A stretch of DNA of 15,717 bases from CAYMKL01 sp964390805 (GTDB taxonomy: Bacteria; Chloroflexota; Anaerolineae; VGOG01), in the NCBI GenBank assembly GCA_964390805.1, contig CAYMKL010000148.1, positions 1 to 15,717 on the forward strand, in the 5' to 3' direction. The position numbers and the translations under genes were made by a program. Below, in pieces: positions 1 through 6,649 of this stretch (the stretch's first letter is position 1; every line of letters begins with the position of its first letter). The notes below the pieces were generated by a model. It was given only the letters and a program-made list of their open reading frames with translations. It was not told the origin of the DNA and ran no database searches.

Positions 1-41
1 AAAACTCAGGGGGTTGCATTAATACAGCCCCTGGAGTTTTG
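1..41 (+). terminator. Hairpin resembling an intrinsic terminator of the upstream gene
   Basis: The arms AAAACTCAGGGG and CCCCTGGAGTTTT pair over 12 bp with one bulged base, around a loop of about 14 nt. The descending arm ends in four T. The hairpin reads as a terminator on either strand because the outer ends are A-rich on the left and T-rich on the right. It lies before glpD, so it probably ends whatever gene lies to the left of the window. The short U-tract makes its strength uncertain. Confidence 0.5.
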
Positions 42-53
42 CGCAAAAATAAG

Positions 54-104
54 GTGAAACGTAAGTTACTGTTGACGTTTTACGTTTCACGCTTTACGTT
101 TCAC
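54..104. repeat. GTGAAACGTAA / TTACGTTTCAC hairpin repeat
   Basis: The 11-mer GTGAAACGTAA at 54-64 is the exact inverse of TTACGTTTCAC at 80-90, and a second direct copy lies at 94-104. The same family reappears at 7717-7754 in another gap. It lies directly upstream of the glpD ribosome binding site (AGGAGG near 111-116). Confidence 0.7.
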
Positions 105-124
105 GAGCTCAGGAGGCCAGATCA

Positions 125-1768
125 TTGTCTGACTACATCACAAACTCCCGCCCCTTCTCCGCCGCCACCCGCACCGAAAACCTGGACCGCATGGCCCAGG
201 GAACCCTCGACCTGCTGATCATCGGCGGGGGCATCACCGGCGTGGCCGTGGCGCGCGACGCGGCCATGCGCGGCTTCCGCACGGCGCTGGTCGAGAAGGG
301 TGACTTCGGCAGCGGCACCAGCAGCCGCTCCTCGCGCCTGATCCACGGCGGCATCCGTTATCTGGAGAACATGCAGTTCGGTCTCGTCTTCCAGTGTTGC
401 AATGAACGGCGCACCATGCGCAAGGTCGCTCCGCGGCTGGTGCGCCCGCTTCCCTTCCTCTACCCGCTCTACCGAGGGCAAAGGCCGGCCCCGTGGAAGA
501 TGCGCCTGGGCCTCACCATCTACGACGCCATGGGATTCGTCCGAAAGGTGCAGCGCCACCGCTGGTTGCAGCCGGACGAGGTGAAGCGACGCGAGCCGCT
601 GGTGGCCGGGCGCGGACTGCTGGGCGCGGCCCGCTTCTACGATGCCCGGGTTGATGACGCTCGCCTCACCCTGACCACGGCCAAGGCCGCCCACCACCAC
701 GGCGCACTGTTGGCTAACTACACACGATGCGTTGGCCTGCTCAAGGCCGGTGGGCGCGTCGTCGGCGCTCAGGTGATAGACGACAGAACCGGCCGCGAGA
801 TCGAGGTGCACGCGCGAGTGATCATCAACGCCACCGGTGCGTGGGTTGATGAGGTGAGTGCGCTGGACGAGTACTTCAAGAGTCGGATGACCCGCCCTAC
901 CAAAGGCATCCACCTGGTTATCCACCGCGCCAAACTCGCCAGCCAGCATGCTGTGGCCTTCGACGTGCCGCGCGACGGACGCCACGTGTTTTTGATTCCC
1001 TGGGGCGATTTCGCCCTCATCGGCACCACTGATACCGATTACGACGGACCGCTGGATGCCCCTGCCGCTACTCGCGAGGACGTCGAGTACCTGCTGGAAG
1101 CGGTACAGCACACCTTCCCCGGCGCCCTTATGAAGCCGGATGACGTCATCAGCACCTTCGCCGGCTTGCGTCCGCTGCTCTTCGCCGAGGGTGGGAGCTA
1201 CGCCCTCTCGCGCGAGCACGAGATCGTGGAGAGTCCCTCGGGGTTGATCACCGTCGTTGGCGGCAAGCTGACCACCCACCGGCTGATGGGCAAGCAACTG
1301 ACCGACCGCGCCGAAAAGCGGCTGGCCAAGGAATTCGGCGTGCATCAGCAGCGCGACTGCCACACAAAGGAGCCACTGAGCGGTGCTCAAGTCGGCCAGG
1401 CGCCGGTGTCGGGCCAGGATGAGCAAGCGTCCCGCCACCTGATCGAGACCTACGGCTCCGACGCGGCCTGGATAGTGGGCTGCGCCGAAGGCAACTCCGC
1501 CCTGGGCAAGCACATTGTGCCTGGTCTACCCTACCTGATGGCCGAGGTCGTCTACGCCGTGCAGCACGAGATGGCCCTCACCCTGGCCGACGTCCTCATC
1601 CGCCGTACGCACGTGATCTACGAAGTGCGCGATGGGGGCCTGGCCCGCGCCCCGGCCGTCGCCGACCTGGTGGCCGAGCGGCTGGGCTGGGACGAGGCGG
1701 AGAGAAATCGCCAGGTGGCCGACTACGTCCGCCAGGTGGCCCTTACCCAGGCCTGGCGGGAGGAGTAG
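125..1768 (+). CDS. glpD: Glycerol-3-phosphate dehydrogenase, FAD-dependent
   Basis: This enzyme oxidises sn-glycerol 3-phosphate to dihydroxyacetone phosphate and passes electrons to the quinone pool at the inner face of the membrane. The 547-residue product has the FAD-binding Rossmann motif GGGITG at residues 34-39. The GlpD signature, with GTSSRSS followed by LIHGGIRYLE, is near residues 64-81. A downstream GTTDTDYDG stretch and a VVGGKLTTHR motif are also typical, and length and domain order are normal for the family. The start is a TTG preceded by AGGAGG at a suitable distance; no ATG lies near it. No glycerol kinase or uptake facilitator gene is beside it, so it is not in a classical glp operon here. 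The next gene begins 19 bp downstream, so the two may be co-transcribed. A long antisense frame over the gene is a composition shadow. Confidence 0.93.
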   Translation: MSDYITNSRPFSAATRTENLDRMAQGTLDLLIIGGGITGVAVARDAAMRGFRTALVEKGDFGSGTSSRSSRLIHGGIRYLENMQFGLVFQCCNERRTMRKVAPRLVRPLPFLYPLYRGQRPAPWKMRLGLTIYDAMGFVRKVQRHRWLQPDEVKRREPLVAGRGLLGAARFYDARVDDARLTLTTAKAAHHHGALLANYTRCVGLLKAGGRVVGAQVIDDRTGREIEVHARVIINATGAWVDEVSALDEYFKSRMTRPTKGIHLVIHRAKLASQHAVAFDVPRDGRHVFLIPWGDFALIGTTDTDYDGPLDAPAATREDVEYLLEAVQHTFPGALMKPDDVISTFAGLRPLLFAEGGSYALSREHEIVESPSGLITVVGGKLTTHRLMGKQLTDRAEKRLAKEFGVHQQRDCHTKEPLSGAQVGQAPVSGQDEQASRHLIETYGSDAAWIVGCAEGNSALGKHIVPGLPYLMAEVVYAVQHEMALTLADVLIRRTHVIYEVRDGGLARAPAVADLVAERLGWDEAERNRQVADYVRQVALTQAWREE

Positions 1769-1787
1769 CTATGCTCTTATGTGAACG

Positions 1788-2666
1788 ATGAACCCTTCAC
1801 GTTTGTCTACCTATCTGGCCCTTGGCGTGGGCATTCTGAGCCTGGGCTTCTCAGCCATCTTCGTGCGCTGGGCCAACGCTCCGGGCATTGTCGCCGGTTT
1901 CTATCGTGTGGCCATCGCCACTGCTCTGCTGGCCTGGCCTTTCTACCGGCGGGTCAAAGCCCAGGGGAGTCTGTCTCGGCGGGGGCTGCGATTCGCTGTG
2001 CTCGGCGGGCTGTTCTTTACGGCCGATCTGGCTCTGTGGGCCACCGGAGTCGTCCTGAGCGGCGCCACCAACCCCACGCTGCTGGCTAACACCGCGCCGC
2101 TGTGGGTCGGCCTTGGCGCGCTCGTCCTCTTTGGGGAAAGGCTCAAGGTCATGTTCTGGGCCGGGCTCCTGCTGGCGATGACGGGCGCCATCGTCATTCT
2201 GGGCCTGGACAGCCTGCGTGCCGTGTCGTTCGGAGTGGGCACGCTGCTGGGCTTGCTGGCTGGCATCTTCTACGGCGGATACTTTCTCATCACTCAGCGA
2301 GGAAGGGAGACCCTCGATTCTCTCACCTTCTTCTGGCCCGCCGCCGTTACTTCGACCTTGGGGTTGCTCATACTCAGCCTGGCGCTTCATCAACCCCTCA
2401 CCGGCTACCCTGCCTCCGCCTACCTCAACTTCCTCGGGCTGGGCCTGGTGAGCCAGGTGTTCGGCTATCTGGCCATCAACTATGCCCTCGGCCATCTGCC
2501 GGCTTCCATCGTAGCCCCAACGATGCTGGGTCAGCCTGTTATGACGGCCCTCCTGGCGGGTCCACTGCTTGGCGAGGCCCTCTCTCCATGGCAAGTTCTG
2601 GGCGGCCTCACCGTGCTCGCTGGCGTGTACGTGGTCCATCGCAGTCAACAAACGGAACGCAGATAA
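1788..2666 (+). CDS. EamA/DMT family membrane transporter
   Basis: The 292-residue hydrophobic protein has the layout of drug/metabolite transporters: two tandem EamA halves of about five membrane helices each, roughly residues 10-140 and 155-285. Typical family stretches are visible, for example FSAIFVRWA near the N-terminus, a GERL motif closing the first half, and GQPVMTALLAGPLLGE in the second half. Proteins of this family export or exchange small metabolites; the substrate cannot be read from sequence. The ATG at 1788 follows glpD by 19 bp, with no strong Shine-Dalgarno sequence, so translation may depend on coupling. The stop codon lies inside a short repeat (2657-2704), so the last residues are repeat-derived. 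The family call is firm; the function is not. Confidence 0.85.
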   Translation: MNPSRLSTYLALGVGILSLGFSAIFVRWANAPGIVAGFYRVAIATALLAWPFYRRVKAQGSLSRRGLRFAVLGGLFFTADLALWATGVVLSGATNPTLLANTAPLWVGLGALVLFGERLKVMFWAGLLLAMTGAIVILGLDSLRAVSFGVGTLLGLLAGIFYGGYFLITQRGRETLDSLTFFWPAAVTSTLGLLILSLALHQPLTGYPASAYLNFLGLGLVSQVFGYLAINYALGHLPASIVAPTMLGQPVMTALLAGPLLGEALSPWQVLGGLTVLAGVYVVHRSQQTERR

Positions 2667-2704
2667 GACCAGAAGATCAGCGCTTATCAGCGTTAATCTG
2701 CGTC
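2657..2704. repeat. ATCAGCG-type repeat with inverted ends
   Basis: ACGCAGAT at 2657-2664 and ATCTGCGT at 2696-2703 form a perfect 8-bp inverted pair. Between them lie degenerate units, atcagcgcttatcagcgtta. The left end contains the stop codon of the DMT transporter gene. Units of this style are common intergenic repeats in environmental bacterial genomes; that statement is from memory and was not searched. Confidence 0.6.
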
Positions 2705-2732
2705 CACACAATCTGAGACAAGGAGATCCCTT

Positions 2733-3701
2733 ATGTTCAAAACCCGCGTCACCGAACTGTTCGGCACTGAGCACCCCATCGTGGGGGGGTGCATGATGCA
2801 CATCAGCGGGCCGGAGTTCGTGGCCGCTATCTCCAACGCCGGCGCGCTGGGGATGATGGCGTCGGCCATGTTCGACACCCAGGAGGTGTTCCATCAGGCC
2901 GTCCACCTGGCCAAGTCCCTGACTGACAAGCCGTTCGGCGTCAATTTGAGCCTCTTTCCCGCGCTGCGGCCCATTGACAACGACGCCTACGTCGAGGTTA
3001 TCCTGGAAGAGGGCGTGCCGGTGGTCGAGACCAGCGGCCACCGGCCACCTGAGGAACTGCTGGCGCGACTGAAGGCTGGCGGGGTGAAGACGATGCACAA
3101 GTGTGTCAGCGTGCGGCACGCCCTCAGTGCACAGAAGGCTGGCGTGGACGCTGTGACCATCTTTGGCACTGAGGGCGGTGGCCACATCGGAGAGCTGGGG
3201 TTCACGACGATGGTGCTGGTGCCCCGCGCCGCCGACGCGCTGGAGATACCAGTTCTGGCAGCGGGGGGTATCGCCGACGGACGGGGAATGTTGGCGGCGC
3301 TGATCCTGGGCGCGGAGGGTGTTACCATCGGCACACGGCTGCTGCTGACCGAGGAATGTCCCATCCACGAGAACCTCAAACAGGCATTGGCCGCTGCCAC
3401 GGAGCCGGACACCCTGCCGATACTGGGTTCCCTGCACAACACACTCCGCGCCTGGAAGAACCCCGCCGCTCTCAAGGTGGCCGAACTAGAGGCCAACCAG
3501 GCCGATTTGTGGGAGATCCTGAACATCGTGGCCGGTACGGAGACCAAGCGCATGTACAAAGAGGGCGACGTGGATGCCGGCGTGATCGCCTGCAGCCAGA
3601 GCATCGGCTTGCTGTGCGAGATCAAACCGGTGGCCGAGGTCATCAGTGAGATGGTGCGAGAGGCGCAGTCATGCCTCGCTCAGGTCGGCAGACATTCATA
3701 G
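2733..3701 (+). CDS. FMN-dependent nitronate monooxygenase / FabK-like oxidoreductase
   Basis: The 322-residue protein belongs to the TIM-barrel flavin family that includes nitronate monooxygenase (2-nitropropane dioxygenase) and the enoyl-ACP reductase FabK. The N-terminus (FGTEHPIVGGCMM, residues 10-22) matches the family's opening strand. GTEGGGHIG at 145-153 carries the conserved His region. AAGGIADGRG (176-185) followed by EGVTIGTR (195-202) is the FMN phosphate-binding part. The C-terminal IKPVAEVISEM is typical of the FabK/NMO group. An AAGGAG box 7 nt before the ATG supports the start. It could detoxify nitronates with oxygen, or reduce enoyl-ACP with NAD(P)H; sequence alone does not decide, and no fatty-acid genes are adjacent. 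The 3' end overlaps the convergent rsgA by 22 bp. Confidence 0.85.
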   Translation: MFKTRVTELFGTEHPIVGGCMMHISGPEFVAAISNAGALGMMASAMFDTQEVFHQAVHLAKSLTDKPFGVNLSLFPALRPIDNDAYVEVILEEGVPVVETSGHRPPEELLARLKAGGVKTMHKCVSVRHALSAQKAGVDAVTIFGTEGGGHIGELGFTTMVLVPRAADALEIPVLAAGGIADGRGMLAALILGAEGVTIGTRLLLTEECPIHENLKQALAAATEPDTLPILGSLHNTLRAWKNPAALKVAELEANQADLWEILNIVAGTETKRMYKEGDVDAGVIACSQSIGLLCEIKPVAEVISEMVREAQSCLAQVGRHS

Positions 3702-4873
3702 ATCTTTTGATAGTTGTGGTAGCGCGTGGCCGACACGGATCCCTGCCGCACCGCCGCTTGCACCGCGCAACCCGGCTCGTGGAGGTGCGAGCAATCGCTG
3801 AAGCGACAGCCCCCCTGCACAGCCGTCATTTCTGGATAGAACCGAGCCAATTCCGCTCGCCGCAGACCGCTCAGGCTGAACTCGCGGATGCCCGGTGTGT
3901 CTACCACAAAGCCGCCGATGTCCAGCCTGAACAGGTTCACCTGGGTCGTGACGTGCTGGCCCTCACCACTGCGCTCGCTGACCTCACCGCTGCGCAGTTG
4001 CAAGCCCGGCTGGACGGCAGACAGCAGCGACGACTTGCCCACGCCAGACAGGCCGGCCAGCACAGTCATGCGCCCGCGCAGCACCTCACGCAATCCACTC
4101 ACTCCTTTACCCGTGAGCGCGCTGGCAAAGAGCACCCGGTAGCCCAGGGCCAGGTAGGGCCGCAGCGCTGACTGGTAGTCCGCCACGTCCGCGGCCAGGT
4201 CTATCTTGTTGACACAGATGATGGGTGACAGGTTATTCCGTTCGGCGGCGATGAGGTAGTGGTCGGTGAGCTGCGGCCAGAAGATGGGATCGCGCCAGGA
4301 AGCGACGATGAGCAACTGGTCGGCGTTGGCGGCGATGACCTGTTTCAGGTGATGGTGAAACAGGTCGGGGCGGGCCAGAACGCTCCGGCGAGGCAGCACG
4401 GCTTCGACGACGCCCTGGCCAGACGAGTTTTCAGAGACGACCACTTTGTCACCGACAGCGACGACATTGGTGAAGCCAGTATCTTGCGCGGTGAGCGAAC
4501 CGCGTAGAGTGCAGATCAGGCTGCGTCCGCCCAGATCCACGCGGCACAGGCTGCTGCTGACCTCGACGACGACGCCCTGCAAGCCACCTGGCTCTTCCAT
4601 TGACGGCAGTTCATCATTGGCACTGGCCTGCTCTTCCAGCGTGGCCAACGCCGCAGTCATGACGGCCTGACGGCGCTCCCGCTCTCCGCGCGGCATGATT
4701 CGCTCGGCCTGGGGGAGATCGTAGAGCTCATCCAGGTCATCAAGGCTATCTGGCATCCAGTTCTTGCGACGCGCTGGTTTCGGTTGGCGATTGCGCTTGA
4801 TCTGCTTGCGAACCTGACGCATCGTTCTGCGAACTTCTCGATGCCGATACTCTCTTTCGTTGTTATTAGACAA
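3680..4873 (-). CDS. rsgA: Ribosome small-subunit-dependent GTPase RsgA
   Basis: RsgA is a circularly permuted GTPase that acts late in 30S ribosomal subunit maturation. The 397-residue product shows an OB-fold region (about 98-160), then the G4 motif NKID (222-225), Walker A GLSGVGKSS (274-282), the switch I TT pair (309-310) and G3 DTPG (325-328), in the permuted order diagnostic of the family. The C-terminal zinc motif C356-x4-C361-x-H363-x5-C369 is intact. The start is TTG with GGAGGG about 8 nt upstream. An N-terminal extension of about 95 residues, strongly basic for the first 38 and then acidic, precedes the OB fold and makes the protein longer than the usual 290-350 residues. Upstream lies a structured leader ending in a terminator, suggesting attenuation. 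It overlaps the convergent oxidoreductase gene by 22 bp. Confidence 0.95.
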   Translation of the reverse strand: MSNNNEREYRHREVRRTMRQVRKQIKRNRQPKPARRKNWMPDSLDDLDELYDLPQAERIMPRGERERRQAVMTAALATLEEQASANDELPSMEEPGGLQGVVVEVSSSLCRVDLGGRSLICTLRGSLTAQDTGFTNVVAVGDKVVVSENSSGQGVVEAVLPRRSVLARPDLFHHHLKQVIAANADQLLIVASWRDPIFWPQLTDHYLIAAERNNLSPIICVNKIDLAADVADYQSALRPYLALGYRVLFASALTGKGVSGLREVLRGRMTVLAGLSGVGKSSLLSAVQPGLQLRSGEVSERSGEGQHVTTQVNLFRLDIGGFVVDTPGIREFSLSGLRRAELARFYPEMTAVQGGCRFSDCSHLHEPGCAVQAAVRQGSVSATRYHNYQKIYECLPT

Positions 4874-4905
4874 GGTATTGTCCCTCCATGAAGGGGTATT
4901 GATTA

Positions 4906-4947
4906 GTAAACAACAAACGAGGCCATGGAACCTCTCATGGCCTCGTT
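4906..4947 (-). terminator. Intrinsic terminator in the rsgA leader
   Basis: AACGAGGCCATG and CATGGCCTCGTT form a perfect 12-bp stem around an 8-nt loop (4928-4935). Read on the - strand, the stem is followed by TGTTGTTTAC, seven of ten bases being T. It sits about 33 nt before the rsgA start codon, and no - strand gene other than the micro-ORF lies upstream of it. That position suggests an attenuator rather than an ordinary gene end. Confidence 0.7.
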
Positions 4948-5077
4948 ACGGACGACACCAGGCTACCTGGCGGTCACCAGATAGCAAAAAGCCATGAGCT
5001 ATGCGACAATATTACTTCGATCTCGTCGCCAACTCATGACCGGGTGGTTGGATTATGCTTGTACGCAGAACCCTGGG

Positions 5078-5158
5078 CTAAGCGCCCCGCTCAAGCAGAG
5101 AATGGCGAGCAAGATCAACACAAACGGCAACAACTTGCACTGCTTTTGTCTGATTCAT
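5078..5158 (-). CDS. Micro-ORF in the rsgA leader, possibly frame-broken signal peptide
   Basis: An ATG at 5158 has a perfect AGGAGG (5172-5167) 8 nt upstream and follows a consensus promoter. The frame gives 26 residues (MNQTKAVQVVAVCV...) and stops at 5078. Skipping one base in the AAAA run at codons 4-5 would join M-N-Q-T-K to a second frame reading KQCKLLPFVLILLAILCLSG, which continues to a TAA at 5053. That product would be a 34-residue peptide with a charged start, a hydrophobic core and a VQA end, the shape of a bacterial signal peptide. It may be a leader peptide, a degenerate secreted peptide, or contain a sequencing error. The start signals are strong; the coding role is uncertain. 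Confidence 0.4.
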   Translation of the reverse strand: MNQTKAVQVVAVCVDLARHSLLERGA

Positions 5159-5216
5159 ATTGCCCACCTCCTCTGCTGTAATCAGTTAGATCTACAGGGT
5201 CGCGTAAGACACGACA

Positions 5217-5244
5217 ATTATAGACCAAACTCAGGATTTGTCAA
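5217..5244 (-). promoter_or_regulatory. Consensus sigma70 promoter for the rsgA leader
   Basis: Read on the - strand, TTGACA (5244-5239) and TATAAT (5222-5217) are both perfect consensus hexamers with a 16-nt spacer. The predicted start is near 5210, about 50 nt before the micro-ORF. The -35 box ends directly against the mvaD start codon on the opposite strand, so the two genes are divergent with no spare DNA between. Confidence 0.85.
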
Positions 5245-6225
5245 ATGTCTGTATCAAAAGCAACCGCTGTCGCTTGCGCCAACATCGCTTTCATCAAGTA
5301 CTGGGGCAAGCAGGACACGGAACTGAATCTGCCCGCCAACTCCTCGCTCTCCATGAACCTGGACCGACTCACCACAGTCACCACCGTCGAGTTCTCCTCC
5401 AATTACGACGATGACGTGGTCATCCTCGACGGACGAGAGGAGCCGGGTGCAGCGAGGCAGCGAATCGTGACCCACCTGAACCGGGTGAGGACCATGGCCG
5501 GACTGCGAGCCAGGGCCAGGGTGATCTCTGAGAACAGCTTTCCCACTGGCGCGGGCCTGGCCTCCTCTGCCTCAGGCTTCGCCGCCCTGTCCCTGGCAGC
5601 CAGCAAAGCGGCCGGGCTGGAGTTGAGCCAGAGGCAGCTTTCGATCCTGGCCCGCTTCGGCTCTGGATCGGCCTGTCGTTCCATACCTGGGGGATTCAGC
5701 GAGTGGATGGCGGGAACTTGCAGCGAGGAATCCTTTGCCAAACAGGTAGCACCCCCAGAACACTGGGAGCTGCGAGACGTCATCGCCATCGTCAGCCGCG
5801 CTCATAAACGGGTCGGTTCTACTGAGGGCCACTCCCTGGCCCCCACCAGCCACCTCCACCAGGCCCGCGTGGCCAGTGTGGTGGATCGGCTGGCCCGGGC
5901 GAAAGCGGCCTTGCTGAAGAAAGATCTGACGACCCTGGGTCGTCTAGTAGAAGAGGACGCAGTCTCCATGCACGCCGTGATGATGACCTCGCGACCGCCG
6001 ATCTACTACTGGCTGCCAAGCTCCATGCGGTTGATTCACGAGGTGCAGAGTTGGCGAGCCGAGGGGCTGGAGGTTTACTTCACCTTCGATGCCGGCCCCA
6101 ACGTCCACCTCATCTGCCATGCTGCCAACCAGGCCGAGGTAGAAAGGCAGCTCGAAAGTATCGAGGGGGTGCTGGAGGTCATTGTAGGCGGGCCGGGCCC
6201 AGGAGCGCGCGTGATAGGACCGTGA
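5245..6225 (+). CDS. mvaD: Diphosphomevalonate (or phosphomevalonate) decarboxylase
   Basis: This GHMP-kinase-fold enzyme makes isopentenyl diphosphate from mevalonate 5-diphosphate with ATP, or isopentenyl phosphate from mevalonate 5-phosphate in the alternative pathway. The 326-residue sequence carries the family's IKYWGK lysines (residues 17-22), the ATP loop PTGAGLASSASG (100-111), GSACRS with its conserved Arg (141-146), and FDAGPN with the catalytic Asp (281-286). All catalytic residues I can place are present, and length is normal. An AGGA lies 8 nt before the ATG. In the chloroflexote Roseiflexus a related enzyme was reported to use the monophosphate, paired with isopentenyl phosphate kinase, so the exact substrate is open. 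No other mevalonate gene lies in the window. Confidence 0.9.
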   Translation: MSVSKATAVACANIAFIKYWGKQDTELNLPANSSLSMNLDRLTTVTTVEFSSNYDDDVVILDGREEPGAARQRIVTHLNRVRTMAGLRARARVISENSFPTGAGLASSASGFAALSLAASKAAGLELSQRQLSILARFGSGSACRSIPGGFSEWMAGTCSEESFAKQVAPPEHWELRDVIAIVSRAHKRVGSTEGHSLAPTSHLHQARVASVVDRLARAKAALLKKDLTTLGRLVEEDAVSMHAVMMTSRPPIYYWLPSSMRLIHEVQSWRAEGLEVYFTFDAGPNVHLICHAANQAEVERQLESIEGVLEVIVGGPGPGARVIGP

Positions 6226-6234
6226 ATCTCATAC

Positions 6235-6263
6235 TTGCCAGATTAGGCCCAAACGACTATAAT
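6235..6263 (+). promoter_or_regulatory. Sigma70-type promoter after mvaD
   Basis: TTGCCA (6235-6240) and a perfect TATAAT (6258-6263) are separated by 17 nt. The predicted start is near 6270. It lies just after the mvaD stop and would drive the small DUF6922-like gene and probably the protease gene behind it. Confidence 0.75.
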
Positions 6264-6378
6264 AAATGCCCGTGAGTGAAGATAGAGGACAGGGCGGTGA
6301 GATGTCCATACCTGACGACACGCTGGAACTGACACCGGCTGGCATCCCGGTCAGCTTGCGACCGTTCTCCAGGAGTAC

Positions 6379-6612
6379 GTGTTGGAGAACCTCGATCCGG
6401 AGCGCAGCGCCTTCACGGTGATCGAGCGCACGCTGGCCTGGGGGAGGCTGCCGGAGCTGCGCTGGCTCTTCGCTCACTATGAGCCGGCACGGCTAGCCGA
6501 ATGGGTGCGCCAGTTCGGCTGGTATCGCCTGTCCCGGCAACGGCTCAAGTATTGGCTGTGCTTCTTTGAGATTACCGACTACTGTCGTGGAGAGCGGATC
6601 TGGCCACATTAG
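6379..6612 (+). CDS. Small DUF6922-like protein, 5' end uncertain
   Basis: The readable part (77 residues from a GTG) has the pattern LDPERSAFTVIERTLAWG, then RWLFAHY, then AEWVRQFG and RLSRQRLKYWLCFF. I recognise this as the all-helical DUF6922-type domain of unknown function, often encoded near toxin-like genes in Chloroflexota. An ATG at 6302, about 30 nt after the promoter, opens another frame whose residues end in VSLRPF at 6366. One extra base near 6367 would join it to LQEYVLENLDPE and give a full-length domain. So the gene is either frameshifted or starts near 6379, where AGGAG lies too close to GTG but 6 nt from the next TTG. The recognition is from memory, so family confidence is moderate. 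Confidence 0.6.
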   Translation: MLENLDPERSAFTVIERTLAWGRLPELRWLFAHYEPARLAEWVRQFGWYRLSRQRLKYWLCFFEITDYCRGERIWPH

Positions 6613-6649
6613 CCACATCGTATTGGAGAGAAAGGATACCTAAACAGTC

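Larger units (their letters stand above)
4906..5210 (-). promoter_or_regulatory. Structured leader RNA of rsgA, candidate attenuator
   Basis: From the predicted start near 5210 the - strand transcript carries, in order, a micro-ORF (5158-5078) and a nested stem. In that stem CATGAG (5038-5033) pairs with CTCATG (4998-4993), and inside it GCGAC (5029-5025) pairs with GTCGC (5007-5003). A second hairpin follows, CTATCTGG (4984-4977) with CCAGGTAG (4970-4963), then the terminator. The segment CTCATGGC (4998-4991) can instead pair over 8 nt with GCCATGAG (4941-4934), which is the rising arm of the terminator. The alternatives are mutually exclusive, as in terminator/antiterminator switches. I recognise no known riboswitch class, and the T-box consensus is absent. 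The reading is inferred from base pairing only; a short independent RNA ending at the terminator is the alternative. Confidence 0.5.

Noticed and set aside
72..100. Promoter for glpD starting with TTGACG
   Set aside because: The matching -10 position reads TACGTT, only three of six bases, and the whole stretch is the GTGAAACG repeat.
122..1513. Long antisense open frame over glpD
   Set aside because: The GlpD motifs on the + strand are unambiguous. The antisense product has no recognisable motif, and long antisense frames are expected in GC-rich codon-biased genes.
1851..3437. 528-codon antisense frame across the DMT and oxidoreductase genes
   Set aside because: It spans two well-supported + strand genes and their gap, and its product is Gln/His-rich without domain features, typical of a composition shadow.
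4906..5210. T-box or known riboswitch in the rsgA leader
   Set aside because: The T-box AGGGTGGNACCGCG consensus is absent and I recognise no conserved core of a known riboswitch class. Only alternative pairing can be shown.
4994..5326. 110-codon + strand frame across the rsgA-mvaD gap
   Set aside because: It overlaps the mvaD start in another frame, has no ribosome binding site, and the region is better explained as the - strand leader.
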